From Comamonadaceae bacterium (lineage in GTDB: Bacteria; Pseudomonadota; Gammaproteobacteria; Burkholderiales; Burkholderiaceae_C): 64,000 bases of DNA. The stretch covers positions 19,474 through 83,473 of the forward strand of contig CANBVJ010000007.1 of the NCBI GenBank assembly GCA_947372865.1, written 5' to 3'. Shown one piece after another: positions 1 to 10,111 of the stretch. Both the position numbers and the translations under genes were made by a program. Under the pieces are notes generated by a model that did no database searches, had not been told where the DNA came from, and worked only from the letters and a program-made list of their open reading frames with translations. The first letter of the stretch is position 1; every line of letters begins with the position of its first letter.

Positions 1-2
1 CG

Positions 3-557
3 TCCGAGGACGACTACGATCTTGACGAGGCCTCGAACGAGCCCGTGCCCCGTGCGCCAGCACCTCTCGCTGCTGCGGTAGACCACCGCGTGGTCGGCGT
101 GCCGGTGCGCCAGCAAGCTGAGAGCCGGGCCGACGCCAGCGCGGCTGCGCAGGCCGCTGTGGTCTTGCTGCCTACCGAAGAGGGCGACTTTTGGCATGCC
201 ACGGTGCAAGCTTTGGTGGACGCCCAAGCCATTGGCGCCATGGTGCGTGAGCTGGCGCTGCAGTCGCAACTGGTCGCGCGCGATCTTGGCCAGTGGCTGC
301 TGCGCGTAGAGCGCGAGTCGCTCAACCAGCCCGGCAGCCGCGATCGCCTGACGCAAGCGCTCAAAGACGCCGGCTTTGACGTAGTGTTGGCGGTCGAAGT
401 GGGACGCGTCACCGACAGCCCGGGCCGACGCAACGCCCAGGCCAGCGCCGAGCGGCAAGTGACGGCTGAGCAACTGATTTACGCCACACCAATGGTGCAG
501 GCGCTGATGAAGGACTTTGGTGCCCGTGTGGTGCCGGGTTCTATTCGTCCGCTTTAA
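3..557 (+). CDS. dnaX: DNA polymerase III subunit gamma/tau, C-terminal part (partial)
   Basis: The open frame enters from the left edge of the window and stops at 555-557, leaving 184 residues of the C-terminus. The product loads the sliding clamp and, in its tau form, ties the replicase to the helicase. The visible part has no ATPase motifs; it looks like the tail region of tau that contacts the polymerase alpha subunit, preceded by an Asp/Glu/Pro/Ala-rich linker at residues 1-25. The identification leans on position: the YbaB and recR genes follow directly, and dnaX-ybaB-recR is a widely conserved order. The N-terminal two thirds lie outside the window, so the ATPase domain cannot be checked. 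Confidence 0.82.
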   Translation, partial: SEDDYDLDEASNEPVPRAPAPLAAAVDHRVVGVPVRQQAESRADASAAAQAAVVLLPTEEGDFWHATVQALVDAQAIGAMVRELALQSQLVARDLGQWLLRVERESLNQPGSRDRLTQALKDAGFDVVLAVEVGRVTDSPGRRNAQASAERQVTAEQLIYATPMVQALMKDFGARVVPGSIRPL

Positions 558-602
558 TTTTTGAATCCACCTCTCCCCCATTCAACCCAAAGGAAACCTT
601 CC

Positions 603-935
603 ATGTTCAACAAAGGACAACTCGCCGGCCTGATGAAGCAAGCCCAGGCCATGCAAGACAACATGAAAAAAGCCCAGGACGAACTGGGCAATATTGAGGT
701 CAGTGGCGAGTCGGGCTCGGGCCTGGTCAAAGTCACCATGACCTGCAAGCACGAGGTACGCCGCGTCACCATCGATCCGAGCTTGCTGGTCGACGACAAG
801 GACATGCTCGAAGACCTGGTGGCTGCGGCCTTTAACGCCGCGCTGCGCGTGGCCGAAGAAACCTCTTCGCAAAAACTGGGCAAGATCACGGCGGGCATGC
901 CGGGCCTGCCCGGCGGCATGAAGCTGCCTTTCTAA
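603..935 (+). CDS. ybaB: YbaB/EbfC family nucleoid-associated protein
   Basis: A 110-residue small DNA-binding protein that in other bacteria forms tweezer-like dimers and associates with the nucleoid. It opens [20 protein letters not shown] and shows the family's long N-terminal helix, central beta strands (about residues 38-62) and a short C-terminal helix, ending in a Gly/Pro/Met-rich tail. I chose the ATG at 603 because upstream in-frame residues (Pro/Ser-rich) do not resemble the family and AAAGGAAA precedes it. It lies 45 bases after dnaX and 32 before recR, so it is probably co-transcribed with both. Confidence 0.95.
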   Translation: MFNKGQLAGLMKQAQAMQDNMKKAQDELGNIEVSGESGSGLVKVTMTCKHEVRRVTIDPSLLVDDKDMLEDLVAAAFNAALRVAEETSSQKLGKITAGMPGLPGGMKLPF

Positions 936-967
936 GGTGGCGCGACTCCCTTTGTACGGCACCTCCC

Positions 968-1558
968 ATGTCTGACGCGCATTCGCTCGATACCCTGATC
1001 CAGGCCCTGCGGCACCTGCCAGGCGTGGGCGTCAAGTCGGCGCAGCGCATGGCCTTTCATTTGTTGCAGCGCGACCGCGCGGGCGCGCAGACTTTGGCGC
1101 GCGCCTTGATGGACGCCACCGAACACGTGCACCACTGCGAGCGCTGCCACACCTTCACCCAGGACCGCGTTTGCGCCACTTGTCTGGACACCCGGCGTGA
1201 CCACAGCCAGCTCTGCGTGGTGGAAACACCGGCCGACCAGGCCGCGCTGGAGCGCACGGGCGCTTACCGGGGCCTGTACTTTGTGCTCATGGGCAAACTC
1301 AGCCCGCTCGACGGCATTGGGCCGCACGACCTGGGTCTGAAAAAGCTGTTTGAACGCGCTTGTGACGGCATCGTGCGAGAGGTAATTTTGGCGACCAACT
1401 TCACCGCCGAAGGCGAGGCCACCGCCCACGTGATTGCCGAAGGCCTCAAGGCCAAAGGCCTGCAACCCACCCGGCTGGCGCGTGGCGTACCGGTGGGTAG
1501 TGAGCTGGAATATGTCGATTTGGGTACGATTGCGCACGCGCTGGTAGACCGGCGCTAA
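968..1558 (+). CDS. recR: Recombination mediator protein RecR
   Basis: 196 residues, the usual RecR length. RecR acts with RecO (encoded at 47598 in this window) to load RecA on SSB-coated DNA at gaps. An N-terminal helix-hairpin-helix segment ([20 protein letters not shown]) is followed by a four-cysteine zinc finger with Cys57, Cys60, Cys69 and Cys72, then a Toprim domain around residues 80-175. The C-terminus contains the typical [14 protein letters not shown] block. It is third in the dnaX-ybaB-recR string. The start at 968 is the only Met that places the HhH motif at the normal distance from the N-terminus. Confidence 0.97.
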   Translation: MSDAHSLDTLIQALRHLPGVGVKSAQRMAFHLLQRDRAGAQTLARALMDATEHVHHCERCHTFTQDRVCATCLDTRRDHSQLCVVETPADQAALERTGAYRGLYFVLMGKLSPLDGIGPHDLGLKKLFERACDGIVREVILATNFTAEGEATAHVIAEGLKAKGLQPTRLARGVPVGSELEYVDLGTIAHALVDRR

Positions 1559-1637
1559 CGGAGTTAGCGGCGTCAGAACGTAGCGCGCATTGGCGCTGCT
1601 TCTGAATATTTTTTGCCATTTTTGAAAGCCTGTTGCC

Positions 1638-2051
1638 ATGCCCTCGATGACTTTTTCTCTGGATTACTGGTGTGTTTTGGTCGCGGCCTTGTTGCCGGTG
1701 GTTTGTGCTGGCATTGCCAAAAGCAATCTGTTTGGCAAGCCGGGAGACCGCGGCCGCTACGACAACGCCAATCCCCGCGCCTGGTTGCTCGCCCAGTCCG
1801 ACTGGCGCGCCCGAGCCAACGCGGCGCAAGCCAATAGTTTTGAAGCACTGCCGTTTTTCATTGCTGCAGTGCTGATTGCGCACCAGCTTGGCGCCGACCA
1901 GGCGCGGTTGGACGCCTTGGCACTGGCCTATATCGGCCTGCGCATCGCCTATGTTGCGGCTTACGTGGCCAACCGGGCCACCCTGCGCAGTCTGGTATGG
2001 GTTGGCGCGCTGGGGGTGAACATGGCGATTTTGTTCGCGGGTTACCGCTGA
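1638..2051 (+). CDS. MAPEG family membrane protein
   Basis: A 137-residue integral membrane protein with four hydrophobic segments (about residues 8-26, 58-77, 84-106 and 114-134). The stretch RANAAQANSFEALPFFIAAV matches the conserved region of the MAPEG superfamily, in which the Arg and the Asn-x-x-Glu group lie next to the second helix. Bacterial members are small, often uncharacterised relatives of microsomal glutathione transferases; the substrate cannot be told from sequence. It ends 25 bases before the 3' end of the convergent leuB gene, with no clear terminator between them. Confidence 0.85.
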   Translation: MPSMTFSLDYWCVLVAALLPVVCAGIAKSNLFGKPGDRGRYDNANPRAWLLAQSDWRARANAAQANSFEALPFFIAAVLIAHQLGADQARLDALALAYIGLRIAYVAAYVANRATLRSLVWVGALGVNMAILFAGYR

Positions 2052-2076
2052 ACTTAACGCACTGTGGGGCGCAGGC

Positions 2077-3147
2077 TTAGGCCAGCGCCTTCACCACCGC
2101 GTCGCCCATCTCCCGCGTGCCGACTTTGGTCGTGCCCTCGCTGTAGATGTCGGGGGTGCGCAGACCTTGGCTAAGCACCGCGTCCACAGCCGTCTCGATC
2201 CGCGCTGCGGCCTCAGGCTGGTTCAGGCTAAAGCGCAGCATCATGGCTGCGCTCAGGATGGTGGCCAGTGGGTTGGCCACGCCTTTGCCAGCAATGTCGG
2301 GTGCGCTGCCGTGGCTGGGCTCGTACAGGCCCTGGTTTTTGGCGTTCAGGCTGGCCGAGGGCAGCATGCCGATACTGCCGGTGAGCATGGCGGCGGCGTC
2401 AGACAGGATGTCGCCAAACATATTCCCGGTGACCACCACGTCAAACTTCTTGGGGGCTTTGACGAGCTGCATGGCGGCGTTGTCCACGTACATGTGGTCT
2501 AGCGCGACGTCGGGGTATTGCAAGCCAATCTCGGTGACCACGTCTTTCCAGAGCTGGAAGGTTTCCAGCACATTGGCTTTGTCCACGCTGGTGACGCGCT
2601 TCCCGCGCTTTTGTGCGGCTTGGAAGGCGACATGCGCAATGCGCTCAATCTCGGGGCGCGAGTAGCGCATGGTGTCAAAGGCTTCTTCGCTGCCGGGGAA
2701 ATGCCCGTCGGTGGCAATGCGCCGGCCGCGCGGCTGGCCGAAGTAGATGTCACCGGTCAGCTCGCGGATGATCAGGATGTCCAGGCCCGACACCAGTTCG
2801 GGTTTGAGGCTGGACGCATCGGTGAGCTGCTTGTAGCAAATGGCCGGGCGGAAGTTGGCAAACAGGCCCATGTTCTTGCGCAGGCCCAAAATGGCTTGCT
2901 CGGGCCGCAGCGGGCGGTCGAGCTTGTCGTATTTCCAGTCGCCCACCGCGCCGAACAGCACGGCGTCGGAGTCCATGGCCAGCTTGAGGGTGGAGTCGGG
3001 CAGCGGGTGGCCGTGGGCCTCGTAGGCGGCGCCACCCACCAGGGCGGTTTCCAGGGTCATGTCGAGGTCCAGGACCTTCAAGACCTTCACGGCCTCGGCC
3101 ACGATTTCGGTACCGATGCCGTCACCCGGCAAAACTGCAATTTTCAT
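2077..3147 (-). CDS. leuB: 3-isopropylmalate dehydrogenase
   Basis: 356 residues. This is the third enzyme of leucine synthesis, oxidising and decarboxylating (2R,3S)-3-isopropylmalate with NAD. The N-terminus [20 protein letters not shown] is characteristic, and the NAD/metal-binding region contains [19 protein letters not shown] followed by [14 protein letters not shown]. The active-site Tyr/Lys pair is in [12 protein letters not shown] and [11 protein letters not shown]. It is the last gene of the leuC-lipoprotein-leuD-leuB series and lies 34 bases after leuD. The next genes on the other strand converge on it. Confidence 0.97.
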   Translation of the reverse strand: MKIAVLPGDGIGTEIVAEAVKVLKVLDLDMTLETALVGGAAYEAHGHPLPDSTLKLAMDSDAVLFGAVGDWKYDKLDRPLRPEQAILGLRKNMGLFANFRPAICYKQLTDASSLKPELVSGLDILIIRELTGDIYFGQPRGRRIATDGHFPGSEEAFDTMRYSRPEIERIAHVAFQAAQKRGKRVTSVDKANVLETFQLWKDVVTEIGLQYPDVALDHMYVDNAAMQLVKAPKKFDVVVTGNMFGDILSDAAAMLTGSIGMLPSASLNAKNQGLYEPSHGSAPDIAGKGVANPLATILSAAMMLRFSLNQPEAAARIETAVDAVLSQGLRTPDIYSEGTTKVGTREMGDAVVKALA

Positions 3148-3181
3148 GGTGTCCTTGCGAAACTTAAACGTAAAAAAATGA

Positions 3182-3832
3182 TCAGCTCACCATCGAGCGG
3201 GCCAGCCAGGGCTTTTGCGCCAGGCGCTCAAGCTCGAAGGCGCGGATCTTGTCGGCCTGGCGCAGCGTCAGGCCAATGTCGTCAAAGCCGTTTTGCAGGC
3301 AAAACTTGCGAAAGGCCTGCACTTCAAACGGGATTTCTTCGCCCTGGGGACGCACGATGACCTGGCGCTCCAGGTCCACCGTCAGCGTGAAACCCGCAAA
3401 GGCCAGCGCTTCGTTGAACAACTGGTCCACCGTGGCCTCGGGCAACACGATGGGCAGCAGGCCATTTTTGAAGCTGTTATTGAAAAAGATGTCGGCAAAG
3501 CTCGGCGCGATGATGGCGCGAAAGCCGTATTGGTCCAGCGCCCAGGGTGCGTGTTCGCGCGAGGAGCCGCAACCAAAGTTTTTGCGCGCCAGCAAAATGC
3601 TCGCGCCCGCATAGCGCGGCTGGTTCAGCACGAAGTCGGGATTCGGGCGGCGGGTTGCGGGGTCTTGGCCGGGCTCACCCGCGTCCAGGTAGCGCCATTC
3701 GTCAAACAGGTTGGGGCCAAAGCCGGTTTTGCGGATGGATTTGAGGAACTGCTTGGGAATGATGGCGTCGGTGTCGACGTTTTCCCGGTCCATGGGCGCA
3801 ACCAGCCCCTTGTGCAGATTGAATTTTTGCAT
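3182..3832 (-). CDS. leuD: 3-isopropylmalate dehydratase small subunit
   Basis: 216 residues, normal for bacterial LeuD. It pairs with LeuC to isomerise 2- to 3-isopropylmalate. It shows the swivelling-domain signature of the aconitase superfamily: [16 protein letters not shown] near the N-terminus, and the substrate loop [19 protein letters not shown] at about residues 80-98. The start codon at 3832 directly abuts the stop codon of the small lipoprotein gene upstream, which suggests translational coupling. leuB follows after 34 bases. Confidence 0.97.
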   Translation of the reverse strand: MQKFNLHKGLVAPMDRENVDTDAIIPKQFLKSIRKTGFGPNLFDEWRYLDAGEPGQDPATRRPNPDFVLNQPRYAGASILLARKNFGCGSSREHAPWALDQYGFRAIIAPSFADIFFNNSFKNGLLPIVLPEATVDQLFNEALAFAGFTLTVDLERQVIVRPQGEEIPFEVQAFRKFCLQNGFDDIGLTLRQADKIRAFELERLAQKPWLARSMVS

Positions 3833-3973
3833 TTACTTTTTTACCGCGTTTTCAATGACCGATCCGGCTTTTTGAATGTCCTGACCCATCCCTTTGACCG
3901 TGTTGCAAGCACTCAGGCCCGCGCAACTGGCCAAGGTCAGCGTGACCCACAGAAGCGTACGTAGTGTGTTCAT
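3833..3973 (-). CDS. Entericidin A/B family small lipoprotein
   Basis: A 46-residue lipoprotein precursor inside the leucine operon. The signal peptide (MNTLRTLLWVTLTLASCAGL) ends in the lipobox LSAC, so Cys23 should be lipidated. The mature peptide of about 24 residues, CNTVKGMGQDIQKAGSVIEN and four more residues, closely follows the entericidin pattern (CNT.(K/R)G.G.D(I/L)...G). I took the ATG at 3973 because longer in-frame starts would run into leuC and spoil the signal peptide. The gene begins 22 bases after the leuC stop and touches the leuD start. Its link with leucine synthesis is unexplained; in enterobacteria the family is tied to stationary phase and osmotic stress. Confidence 0.88.
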   Translation of the reverse strand: MNTLRTLLWVTLTLASCAGLSACNTVKGMGQDIQKAGSVIENAVKK

Positions 3974-3995
3974 GGATGTTCTCGCAGTGGGTAAA

Positions 3996-5417
3996 TCAGA
4001 CAAACTTGCGCACATCGACAAAGTGGCCATGGATGGCTGCCGCAGCGGCCATGGCGGGACTCACCAAATGGGTGCGACCACCAGCGCCCTGGCGCCCTTC
4101 GAAGTTGCGGTTGCTGGTGGAGGCGCATCGCTCACCGGGCTCTAGGCGGTCGGCGTTCATGGCCAGACACATGGAGCAGCCGGGTTCGCGCCACTCAAAA
4201 CCGGCGGCGACAAAAATCTTGTCCAGGCCTTCACGCTCGGCCTGTTCCTTGACCAGACCGGAGCCAGGCACCACCAGGGCCAAGCGCACGTTTTTCGCTA
4301 CTTTTTGCCCCAGCTTTTGCACCAAAGCGGCGGCTTCGCGCATGTCTTCGATGCGGCTGTTGGTGCAGGAGCCGATAAACACCTTGTCCACAAAAATGTC
4401 GTTCAGTGGCTTGCCGGGCGCTAGGCCCATGTAGGTCAGAGCGCGCTCAATGGCGCCGCGCTTGTTACTGTCTTTTTCTTTGTCGGGGTCGGGCACACGG
4501 TCTTCGATGGACAAGACCATCTCAGGCGAGGTGCCCCAGGTGACGTGGGGGGCGATTTGGCTGGCATCCACATCGACCACGGCGTCAAAGTGCGCGTCGG
4601 CGTCAGAATGCAAGGTCTTCCAGTAGGCCGCAGCCTGGTCCCATTCCACGCCGGTGGGCGAGAGCGGGCGGCCTTTGACGTAGGCGATGGTTTTCTCATC
4701 GACCGCGACCAGGCCGGCGCGGGCGCCTCCTTCAATGGCCATATTGCAGACCGTCATGCGGCCTTCCATGCTCAGGGCGCGGATGGCAGTGCCGGCAAAT
4801 TCGATGGTGTAGCCCGTGCCGCCCGCAGTGCCGATCTTGCCGATGATGGCCAGCACCAGGTCTTTGGCGGTGCAGCCTTTAGACAAGACGCCGTTGGCGC
4901 GGATCAGCATGTTCTTGGCCTTTTTGGCCAGCAGGGTTTGCGTGGCCATCACGTGCTCGACCTCGCTGGTGCCAATGCCGTGCGCCAGCGCGCCAAAAGC
5001 GCCGTGGGTGGAGGTGTGGCTGTCGCCGCAGACCACGGTCATGCCGGGCAGGGTGGCGCCGTTTTCCGGGCCAATCACGTGCACGATGCCCTGGCGTTTG
5101 GACATGAAGGGGAAAAACGCCGCGGAGCCAAACTCGGCAATATTGGTGTTGAGCGTGGTGATTTGCTCTTTGCTCACCGGGTCGGTAATGCCGTCGTAGC
5201 CCAGCTCCCAGCCGGTGGTGGGAGTGTTGTGGTCGGCGGTGGCCACGATGGAGCTCACGCGCCAGACCTTGCGTCCGGCTTCGCGCAGGCCTTCAAAGGC
5301 CTGGGGGCTGGTCACTTCATGGACCAGATGGCGGTCGATGTAGAGGATGGCGGTGCCGTCTTCTTCGGTGTGGACGACGTGTTCGTCCCAGATCTTGTCG
5401 TACAGGGTGCGGCCCAT
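3996..5417 (-). CDS. leuC: 3-isopropylmalate dehydratase large subunit
   Basis: 473 residues. This is the iron-sulfur subunit of isopropylmalate isomerase. The ATG at 5417 gives the family N-terminus [15 protein letters not shown]; an upstream in-frame Met would add 16 non-family residues. The [4Fe-4S] ligands are visible as the Cys in [13 protein letters not shown] (about residue 352) and the CxxC in [10 protein letters not shown] (about residues 412-415). [12 protein letters not shown] is the conserved substrate-binding loop. It heads leuC-lipoprotein-leuD-leuB, and a strong terminator separates it from gltA upstream. Confidence 0.97.
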   Translation of the reverse strand: MGRTLYDKIWDEHVVHTEEDGTAILYIDRHLVHEVTSPQAFEGLREAGRKVWRVSSIVATADHNTPTTGWELGYDGITDPVSKEQITTLNTNIAEFGSAAFFPFMSKRQGIVHVIGPENGATLPGMTVVCGDSHTSTHGAFGALAHGIGTSEVEHVMATQTLLAKKAKNMLIRANGVLSKGCTAKDLVLAIIGKIGTAGGTGYTIEFAGTAIRALSMEGRMTVCNMAIEGGARAGLVAVDEKTIAYVKGRPLSPTGVEWDQAAAYWKTLHSDADAHFDAVVDVDASQIAPHVTWGTSPEMVLSIEDRVPDPDKEKDSNKRGAIERALTYMGLAPGKPLNDIFVDKVFIGSCTNSRIEDMREAAALVQKLGQKVAKNVRLALVVPGSGLVKEQAEREGLDKIFVAAGFEWREPGCSMCLAMNADRLEPGERCASTSNRNFEGRQGAGGRTHLVSPAMAAAAAIHGHFVDVRKFV

Positions 5418-5469
5418 GGAAATTCCTTGTGTGCAGGCTGGCATTTTATGCGCACAGTCCAGCATGAAA

Positions 5470-5492
5470 AATGCCCCGCAGGGCGGGGCATT
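5470..5492 (-). terminator. Rho-independent terminator after gltA
   Basis: A perfect 10-bp stem (AATGCCCCGC / GCGGGGCATT) with a 3-base loop. On the minus strand it is followed by TTTTTC. It lies 22 bases beyond the gltA stop and upstream of leuC, so it should end the sdh-gltA transcript and make leuC depend on its own promoter. Confidence 0.85.
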
Positions 5493-5513
5493 GGAGTGAA
5501 TTCGCAGGTGGGA

Positions 5514-6824
5514 TTAGCGCTTGGCGATGTCCACCACGTCGCGGCGCTCGGCGCCGGTGAACAACTGGCGAGGGCGGCCGATCTTGTACTCGGGGTCGCC
5601 AATCATTTCGTTGAGCTGGGCGATCCAGCCCACGGTGCGTGCCAGAGCAAAAATACCGGTGAACAATTTCACGGGGATGCCGATGGCGCGCTGCACGATG
5701 CCGGAGTAGAAGTCCACATTGGGATAGAGCTTGCGCGAAACGAAATAGTCGTCTTCCAGGGCGATTTTTTCTAGCGCCTTGGCCAGCTTGAACAGCGGGT
5801 CGTTTTCTAGGCCCAGGGCTGCCAGCACTTCGTTGCAGGTTTCCTGCATCAATTTGGCGCGCGGGTCGTAGTTTTTGTAGACGCGGTGGCCAAAGCCCAT
5901 GAGCTTGACGCCCGAGTTCTTGTCCTTGACCTGGTTCATGAATTCACCGACCTTGGACACGCCGCCCATGGCCTGGATTTCTTCAAGCATGTTCAGGCAG
6001 GCTTCGTTGGCGCCACCGTGTGCGGGGCCCCACAGGCAGGCCACGCCCGCTGCGATGGCGGCAAACGGGTTGGTGCCTGACGATCCGCACAGGCGCACCG
6101 TGGAGGTGGACGCGTTTTGTTCGTGGTCAGCGTGGAGCACAAAAATGCGGTCCAGTGCCCGTTCGATCACCGGGTTCACCACGTAGGGCTCGCAGGGCGT
6201 AGCGAACATCATGTGCAAGAAGTTGCCCGCATAGCTGAGCTCGTTCTTGGGGTACATAAAGGGCTGGCCAATGCTGTACTTGTAGGCCATGGCCACCAGG
6301 GTGGGCATTTTGGCGATCAGGCGAATGGCCGAAATTTCGCGGTGTTCGGGGTTGTTGATGTCGGTGCTGTCGTGGTAGAAGGCCGACAGGGCGCCGACCA
6401 GACCAGTCATGATGGCCATGGGATGCGCATCACGGCGGAAGCCACGCAAGAAGAACTGCATCTGCTCGTTGACCATGGTGTGCTGGGTCACGCGCTTGGT
6501 GAATGCGGCCTTACCAGCGGCGTCGGGCAGGTTTCCGTACAGCAGCAAATGGCAGGTTTCCATGAAGTCGCAATTGGTGGCCAATTGCTCGATGGGGTAG
6601 CCGCGGTACAGCAACTCACCCTTGTCGCCGTCGATGTAGGTGATGGCCGACTGGCAGGCTGCGGTGGACAAAAAGCCCGGGTCGTAGGTGAACATGCCGG
6701 TTTGGGCATAGAGCTTGCGGATGTCGATCACATCGGGGCCGATGTTGCCGCTGTAAACCGGCAGATCCACACTGGCGCTGCCGTTGCTGAAGGACATCGT
6801 GGCTTTGTTGTCAGCTAATTTCAT
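5514..6824 (-). CDS. gltA: Citrate synthase (type II)
   Basis: 436 residues, typical of the hexameric NADH-sensitive Gram-negative enzyme that condenses acetyl-CoA and oxaloacetate. Catalytic residues are seen in [14 protein letters not shown] (first His), [14 protein letters not shown] (second His) and the Asp in PNVDFYSGI. The ATG at 6824 gives [15 protein letters not shown] and has GAAAGG about 7 bases upstream; the longer frame opens with TTG and lacks a better site. It follows sdhE by 11 bases at the end of the sdh operon and is ended by a strong terminator. Confidence 0.97.
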   Translation of the reverse strand: MKLADNKATMSFSNGSASVDLPVYSGNIGPDVIDIRKLYAQTGMFTYDPGFLSTAACQSAITYIDGDKGELLYRGYPIEQLATNCDFMETCHLLLYGNLPDAAGKAAFTKRVTQHTMVNEQMQFFLRGFRRDAHPMAIMTGLVGALSAFYHDSTDINNPEHREISAIRLIAKMPTLVAMAYKYSIGQPFMYPKNELSYAGNFLHMMFATPCEPYVVNPVIERALDRIFVLHADHEQNASTSTVRLCGSSGTNPFAAIAAGVACLWGPAHGGANEACLNMLEEIQAMGGVSKVGEFMNQVKDKNSGVKLMGFGHRVYKNYDPRAKLMQETCNEVLAALGLENDPLFKLAKALEKIALEDDYFVSRKLYPNVDFYSGIVQRAIGIPVKLFTGIFALARTVGWIAQLNEMIGDPEYKIGRPRQLFTGAERRDVVDIAKR

Positions 6825-6835
6825 CTCGGAACCTT

Positions 6836-7132
6836 TCAACGAGTTTCTCTAACCATTTTCAAAATTTCATGGAAGTCCGCACTGTCGAGCGTGACTTCTA
6901 CTTGCGCAAGCGATTTGCGTGCCAAAAACAGGTCTAGCAAGTCGTTGTCGCTCAAATCCATCAACACCCCTAGCGCGTCCGCCTGGCGGACGTTCAGGGC
7001 TTTGTCAAAGCGCTCAAAAAAGCGCGCAATAAACAAGTCGTTTTCCAGCAGACCGCGGCGGCAGCGCCAGCGCAGTTTGCTCAAGGCGCGCTCGTCGAGC
7101 AGCTCCTGGCCGGTTGGAACGACTTGGTTCAC
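6836..7132 (-). CDS. sdhE: Succinate dehydrogenase assembly factor SdhE (flavinator, CptB family)
   Basis: A 98-residue protein that promotes covalent attachment of FAD to SdhA. The family hallmark RG(x)xE is present as [19 protein letters not shown] near residues 24-42. It lies 3 bases after the sdhB stop and 11 before gltA, inside the operon of its target, which supports the assignment. In E. coli the same protein was also called CptB and is encoded beside the membrane protein YgfX (CptA); here a YgfX-like gene exists but lies 33 kb away, at 40598. Confidence 0.93.
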   Translation of the reverse strand: MNQVVPTGQELLDERALSKLRWRCRRGLLENDLFIARFFERFDKALNVRQADALGVLMDLSDNDLLDLFLARKSLAQVEVTLDSADFHEILKMVRETR

Positions 7133-7135
7133 CGT

Positions 7136-7840
7136 TTAAACCGCACGCAAAACCATCATTTCCTTGATCTTGCCAATCGCCTTGGTCGGGTTCAGCCCTT
7201 TGGGGCAAACGTCGACGCAGTTCATGATGGTGTGGCAGCGGAACAGGCGGTAGGGGTCTTCCAGGTTGTCCAGGCGCTCGGCCGTGGCTTCGTCGCGGCT
7301 GTCGGCTATAAAGCGGTAGGCCTGCAACAAGCCGGCGGGGCCGACAAATTTGTCCGGGTTCCACCAGAAGCTTGGGCAGCTCGTCGAGCAACTGGCGCAC
7401 AAGATGCACTCGTACAAGCCATTGAGCTCTTCGCGCTCTTCGGGGCTTTGCAGGCGCTCTTTCTCAGGCGGCACGTTGTCGTTGATCAGGTAGGGCTTGA
7501 TCGAGTTGTACTGCTTGAAGAACTGCGTCATGTCCACGATCATGTCGCGGATCACCGGCAGGCCCGGCAGGGGCTTGAGCACGATGGTGCCCGTCAGGGT
7601 GCGCATATTGGTCAGGCAGGCCAGGCCGTTCTTGCCATTGATGTTCATCGCGTCTGAGCCGCACACGCCTTCGCGGCAGGAGCGGCGAAAGGAAATGGTC
7701 GGGTCAACCGCCTTGAGTTTCATCAGCGCGTCAAGCAGCATGCGCTCGGAGCCGTCAAGCTCGACCTCAATGGTCTGCATATAGGGCTTGGCGTCCTTAT
7801 CGGGGTCGTACCGGTAAATGGAGAAAGTGCGTTTGGACAT
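7136..7840 (-). CDS. sdhB: Succinate dehydrogenase iron-sulfur subunit
   Basis: 234 residues. SdhB carries electrons from the flavoprotein to ubiquinone through three clusters. Ligands line up with the E. coli pattern: Cys55, Cys60, Asp63 and Cys75 for [2Fe-2S]; Cys145, Cys148, Cys151 and Cys212 for [4Fe-4S]; Cys155, Cys202 and Cys208 for [3Fe-4S]. The Asp in the first group is the same substitution as in E. coli SdhB. It lies between sdhA (23 bases upstream) and sdhE (3 bases downstream). Confidence 0.97.
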   Translation of the reverse strand: MSKRTFSIYRYDPDKDAKPYMQTIEVELDGSERMLLDALMKLKAVDPTISFRRSCREGVCGSDAMNINGKNGLACLTNMRTLTGTIVLKPLPGLPVIRDMIVDMTQFFKQYNSIKPYLINDNVPPEKERLQSPEEREELNGLYECILCASCSTSCPSFWWNPDKFVGPAGLLQAYRFIADSRDEATAERLDNLEDPYRLFRCHTIMNCVDVCPKGLNPTKAIGKIKEMMVLRAV

Positions 7841-7863
7841 GGAATGTGCTCGCTGGTTTCGAT

Positions 7864-9654
7864 TTAGAAGGTACGGGTCTTGAGCTCAACGCTCTCAACC
7901 GTCAGGGGCTTCATTTGCACTGGCTTGTAGCTCAGGCTGTTGGTCGCGCTGTGCCACAGAGTGTGCTTGTGCCATTCGGTGTCATTGCGACCGTTGGGAT
8001 GTTCAGGCGTATCGCCGTAGTCGTTCACGGTGTGGGCGCCACGGCTCTCGTGACGGGCAGCGGCGGAGACGATAGTCGCTTGTGCGGCCTCAATCAGATT
8101 TTCCACTTCCAGCGCTTCGATGCGGGCGGTATTGAAGACCTTGGACTTGTCTTTGAGGCCAATCTTGTTGACGCGCTCGCGCAGTTCGGCGATCTTGAGT
8201 ACGCCTTCGTCCATCGTGGCCTGGGTGCGGAACACGCCGGCGTGCTGTTGCATGGCAGCGCGGATGTCGTTGGCCACGTCCTGGGCGTATTCGCCGTCCG
8301 CGGCGTTGTCCAGACGCGCCAGGCGGGCAATCGTTGCGTCAGCGGCGGTGGCGGGCAGCGGTTTGTGCTCTTTGCTGGTCTTGGCAAATTCGACAATGTG
8401 GTTGCCCGCAGCGCGGCCAAACACCAAGAGGTCGAGCAAGGAGTTGGTGCCCAGGCGGTTAGCGCCGTGCACGCTGACGCAGGAGCATTCGCCCACCGCG
8501 TACAGGCCGTTGACGACCTGGCTCTTGTTGTTGGCGTCTTGCACCACCACCTGGCCGTTGATGTTGGTAGGAATACCGCCCATTTGGTAATGGATGGTGG
8601 GCACCACAGGAATGGGCTCTTTGGTGATGTCGACGTTGGCGAAGTTGTGGCCAATCTCCAACACCGAGGGCAGGCGCTTCATGATGGTCTCGGCGCCCAG
8701 GTGGGTCATGTCGAGGTTGATGTAGTCCTTGTTGGGACCGCAGCCGCGACCTTCCTTGATCTCCTGGTCCATGCAGCGCGAGACGTAATCGCGGGGTGCC
8801 AAGTCTTTGTAGGCAGGGGCGTAACGCTCCATGAAGCGCTCGCCATTGGCGTTGCGCAAAATCGCGCCTTCGCCGCGGCAGCCTTCCGTCAGCAACACGC
8901 CCGCACCGTGCACGCCGGTGGGGTGGAACTGCCAGAATTCCATATCTTCAAGCGGAATGCCCGCGCGTGCGGCCATGCCCAAACCGTCGCCGGTATTGAT
9001 AAAGGCATTGGTTGATGCCGCAAAAATGCGCCCGGCGCCGCCGGTGGCCAGGAGCGTGGTTTTCGCTTCCAGAATATGGACGTCGCCGGTTTCCATCTCA
9101 ATGGCGGTCACGCCCAGCACGTCGCCGTCGGCGTCACGGATCAGGTCCATGGCCAGCCATTCGACAAAGAAGCTGGTTTTGGCCGCCACGTTTTGCTGGT
9201 ACAGCGTGTGCAACATGGCGTGGCCAGTGCGGTCGGCTGCGGCGCAAGCGCGCTCTACGGCTTTCTCGCCATAGTTGGCGGTGTGGCCGCCAAAGGGACG
9301 CTGGTAAATTGTGCCGTCGGGGTTGCGGTCAAAAGGCATGCCCATGTGCTCCAGGTCGTACACGACCTTGGGCGCTTCGCGGCACATGAATTCAATGGCG
9401 TCTTGGTCGCCCAACCAGTCCGAACCCTTGACGGTGTCGTAAAAGTGGTAGTGCCAGTTGTCTTCGTTCATATTGCCCAACGAGGCGCCAATGCCGCCTT
9501 GGGCTGCCACGGTGTGTGAGCGGGTGGGGAACACCTTGGACAGGACGGCCACGTTCAGGCCGACGCGTGCGAGTTGCAAAGAGGCGCGCATGCCGGAGCC
9601 GCCGGCCCCTACGATGACGACGTCGAATTTACGTTTGGATACTGGATAGGACAT
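7864..9654 (-). CDS. sdhA: Succinate dehydrogenase flavoprotein subunit
   Basis: 596 residues. This catalytic subunit oxidises succinate to fumarate at the inner face of the membrane. It starts [20 protein letters not shown] with the FAD-binding GxGGxG motif; [13 protein letters not shown] holds the His that carries covalent [23 protein letters not shown] and [17 protein letters not shown] are the substrate-site segments. It is third in sdhCDAB. The long reading frames on the opposite strand are shadows of its biased codon use. Confidence 0.98.
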   Translation of the reverse strand: MSYPVSKRKFDVVIVGAGGSGMRASLQLARVGLNVAVLSKVFPTRSHTVAAQGGIGASLGNMNEDNWHYHFYDTVKGSDWLGDQDAIEFMCREAPKVVYDLEHMGMPFDRNPDGTIYQRPFGGHTANYGEKAVERACAAADRTGHAMLHTLYQQNVAAKTSFFVEWLAMDLIRDADGDVLGVTAIEMETGDVHILEAKTTLLATGGAGRIFAASTNAFINTGDGLGMAARAGIPLEDMEFWQFHPTGVHGAGVLLTEGCRGEGAILRNANGERFMERYAPAYKDLAPRDYVSRCMDQEIKEGRGCGPNKDYINLDMTHLGAETIMKRLPSVLEIGHNFANVDITKEPIPVVPTIHYQMGGIPTNINGQVVVQDANNKSQVVNGLYAVGECSCVSVHGANRLGTNSLLDLLVFGRAAGNHIVEFAKTSKEHKPLPATAADATIARLARLDNAADGEYAQDVANDIRAAMQQHAGVFRTQATMDEGVLKIAELRERVNKIGLKDKSKVFNTARIEALEVENLIEAAQATIVSAAARHESRGAHTVNDYGDTPEHPNGRNDTEWHKHTLWHSATNSLSYKPVQMKPLTVESVELKTRTF

Positions 9655-9681
9655 GGGGTATTTATTCTTAGTAGGAGACGC

Positions 9682-10047
9682 TTAGACGCGCCACAAGACC
9701 TGAACAGCCCAACCGGCACAGGCGACCAGCCAGACGATGGAAAAAACCTGGAGCGAGAGGCGAATGCCCACGGGCTTGATGTAGTCCATCCAGATGTCGC
9801 GCATGCCAATCCAGACGTGGTACAGCAGCGCCACGATGATGGCAAAAGTCAGCGCCTTCATCCACTGGGTAGAAAAAATACCAGCCCATTGGTCGTAGCC
9901 CACGGGGCCTTTGGAGAATATGAGCTGGGCCAGCACGACCAGCGTGAACAAGGCCATCAGCGCGGCGGTAACGCGCTGGGCCAGCCAGTCGCGCAGCCCG
10001 TAGTGGGCGCCCACGACGATGCGTTTGGAACCGTAATTAACTGCCAT
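9682..10047 (-). CDS. sdhD: Succinate dehydrogenase membrane anchor subunit
   Basis: 121 residues with three transmembrane segments (about residues 24-43, 57-78 and 95-117). With SdhC it binds haem b and ubiquinone. The segment LLYHVWIGMRDIWMDYIKP contains the His and Asp expected of the SdhD haem/quinone region. It lies 64 bases after sdhC and 27 before sdhA. Confidence 0.94.
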   Translation of the reverse strand: MAVNYGSKRIVVGAHYGLRDWLAQRVTAALMALFTLVVLAQLIFSKGPVGYDQWAGIFSTQWMKALTFAIIVALLYHVWIGMRDIWMDYIKPVGIRLSLQVFSIVWLVACAGWAVQVLWRV

Positions 10048-10111
10048 GGTGTGTGTCTTTCGGTGTGTTGGAGGCTAAAGAGCGGATAGGAGACGTGCGT
10101 GGCGCTACGTT

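Noticed and set aside
5418..5465. Leader peptide or attenuator for leuC
   Set aside because: The in-frame extension upstream of leuC contains a single Leu codon and no alternative hairpins beyond the gltA terminator.
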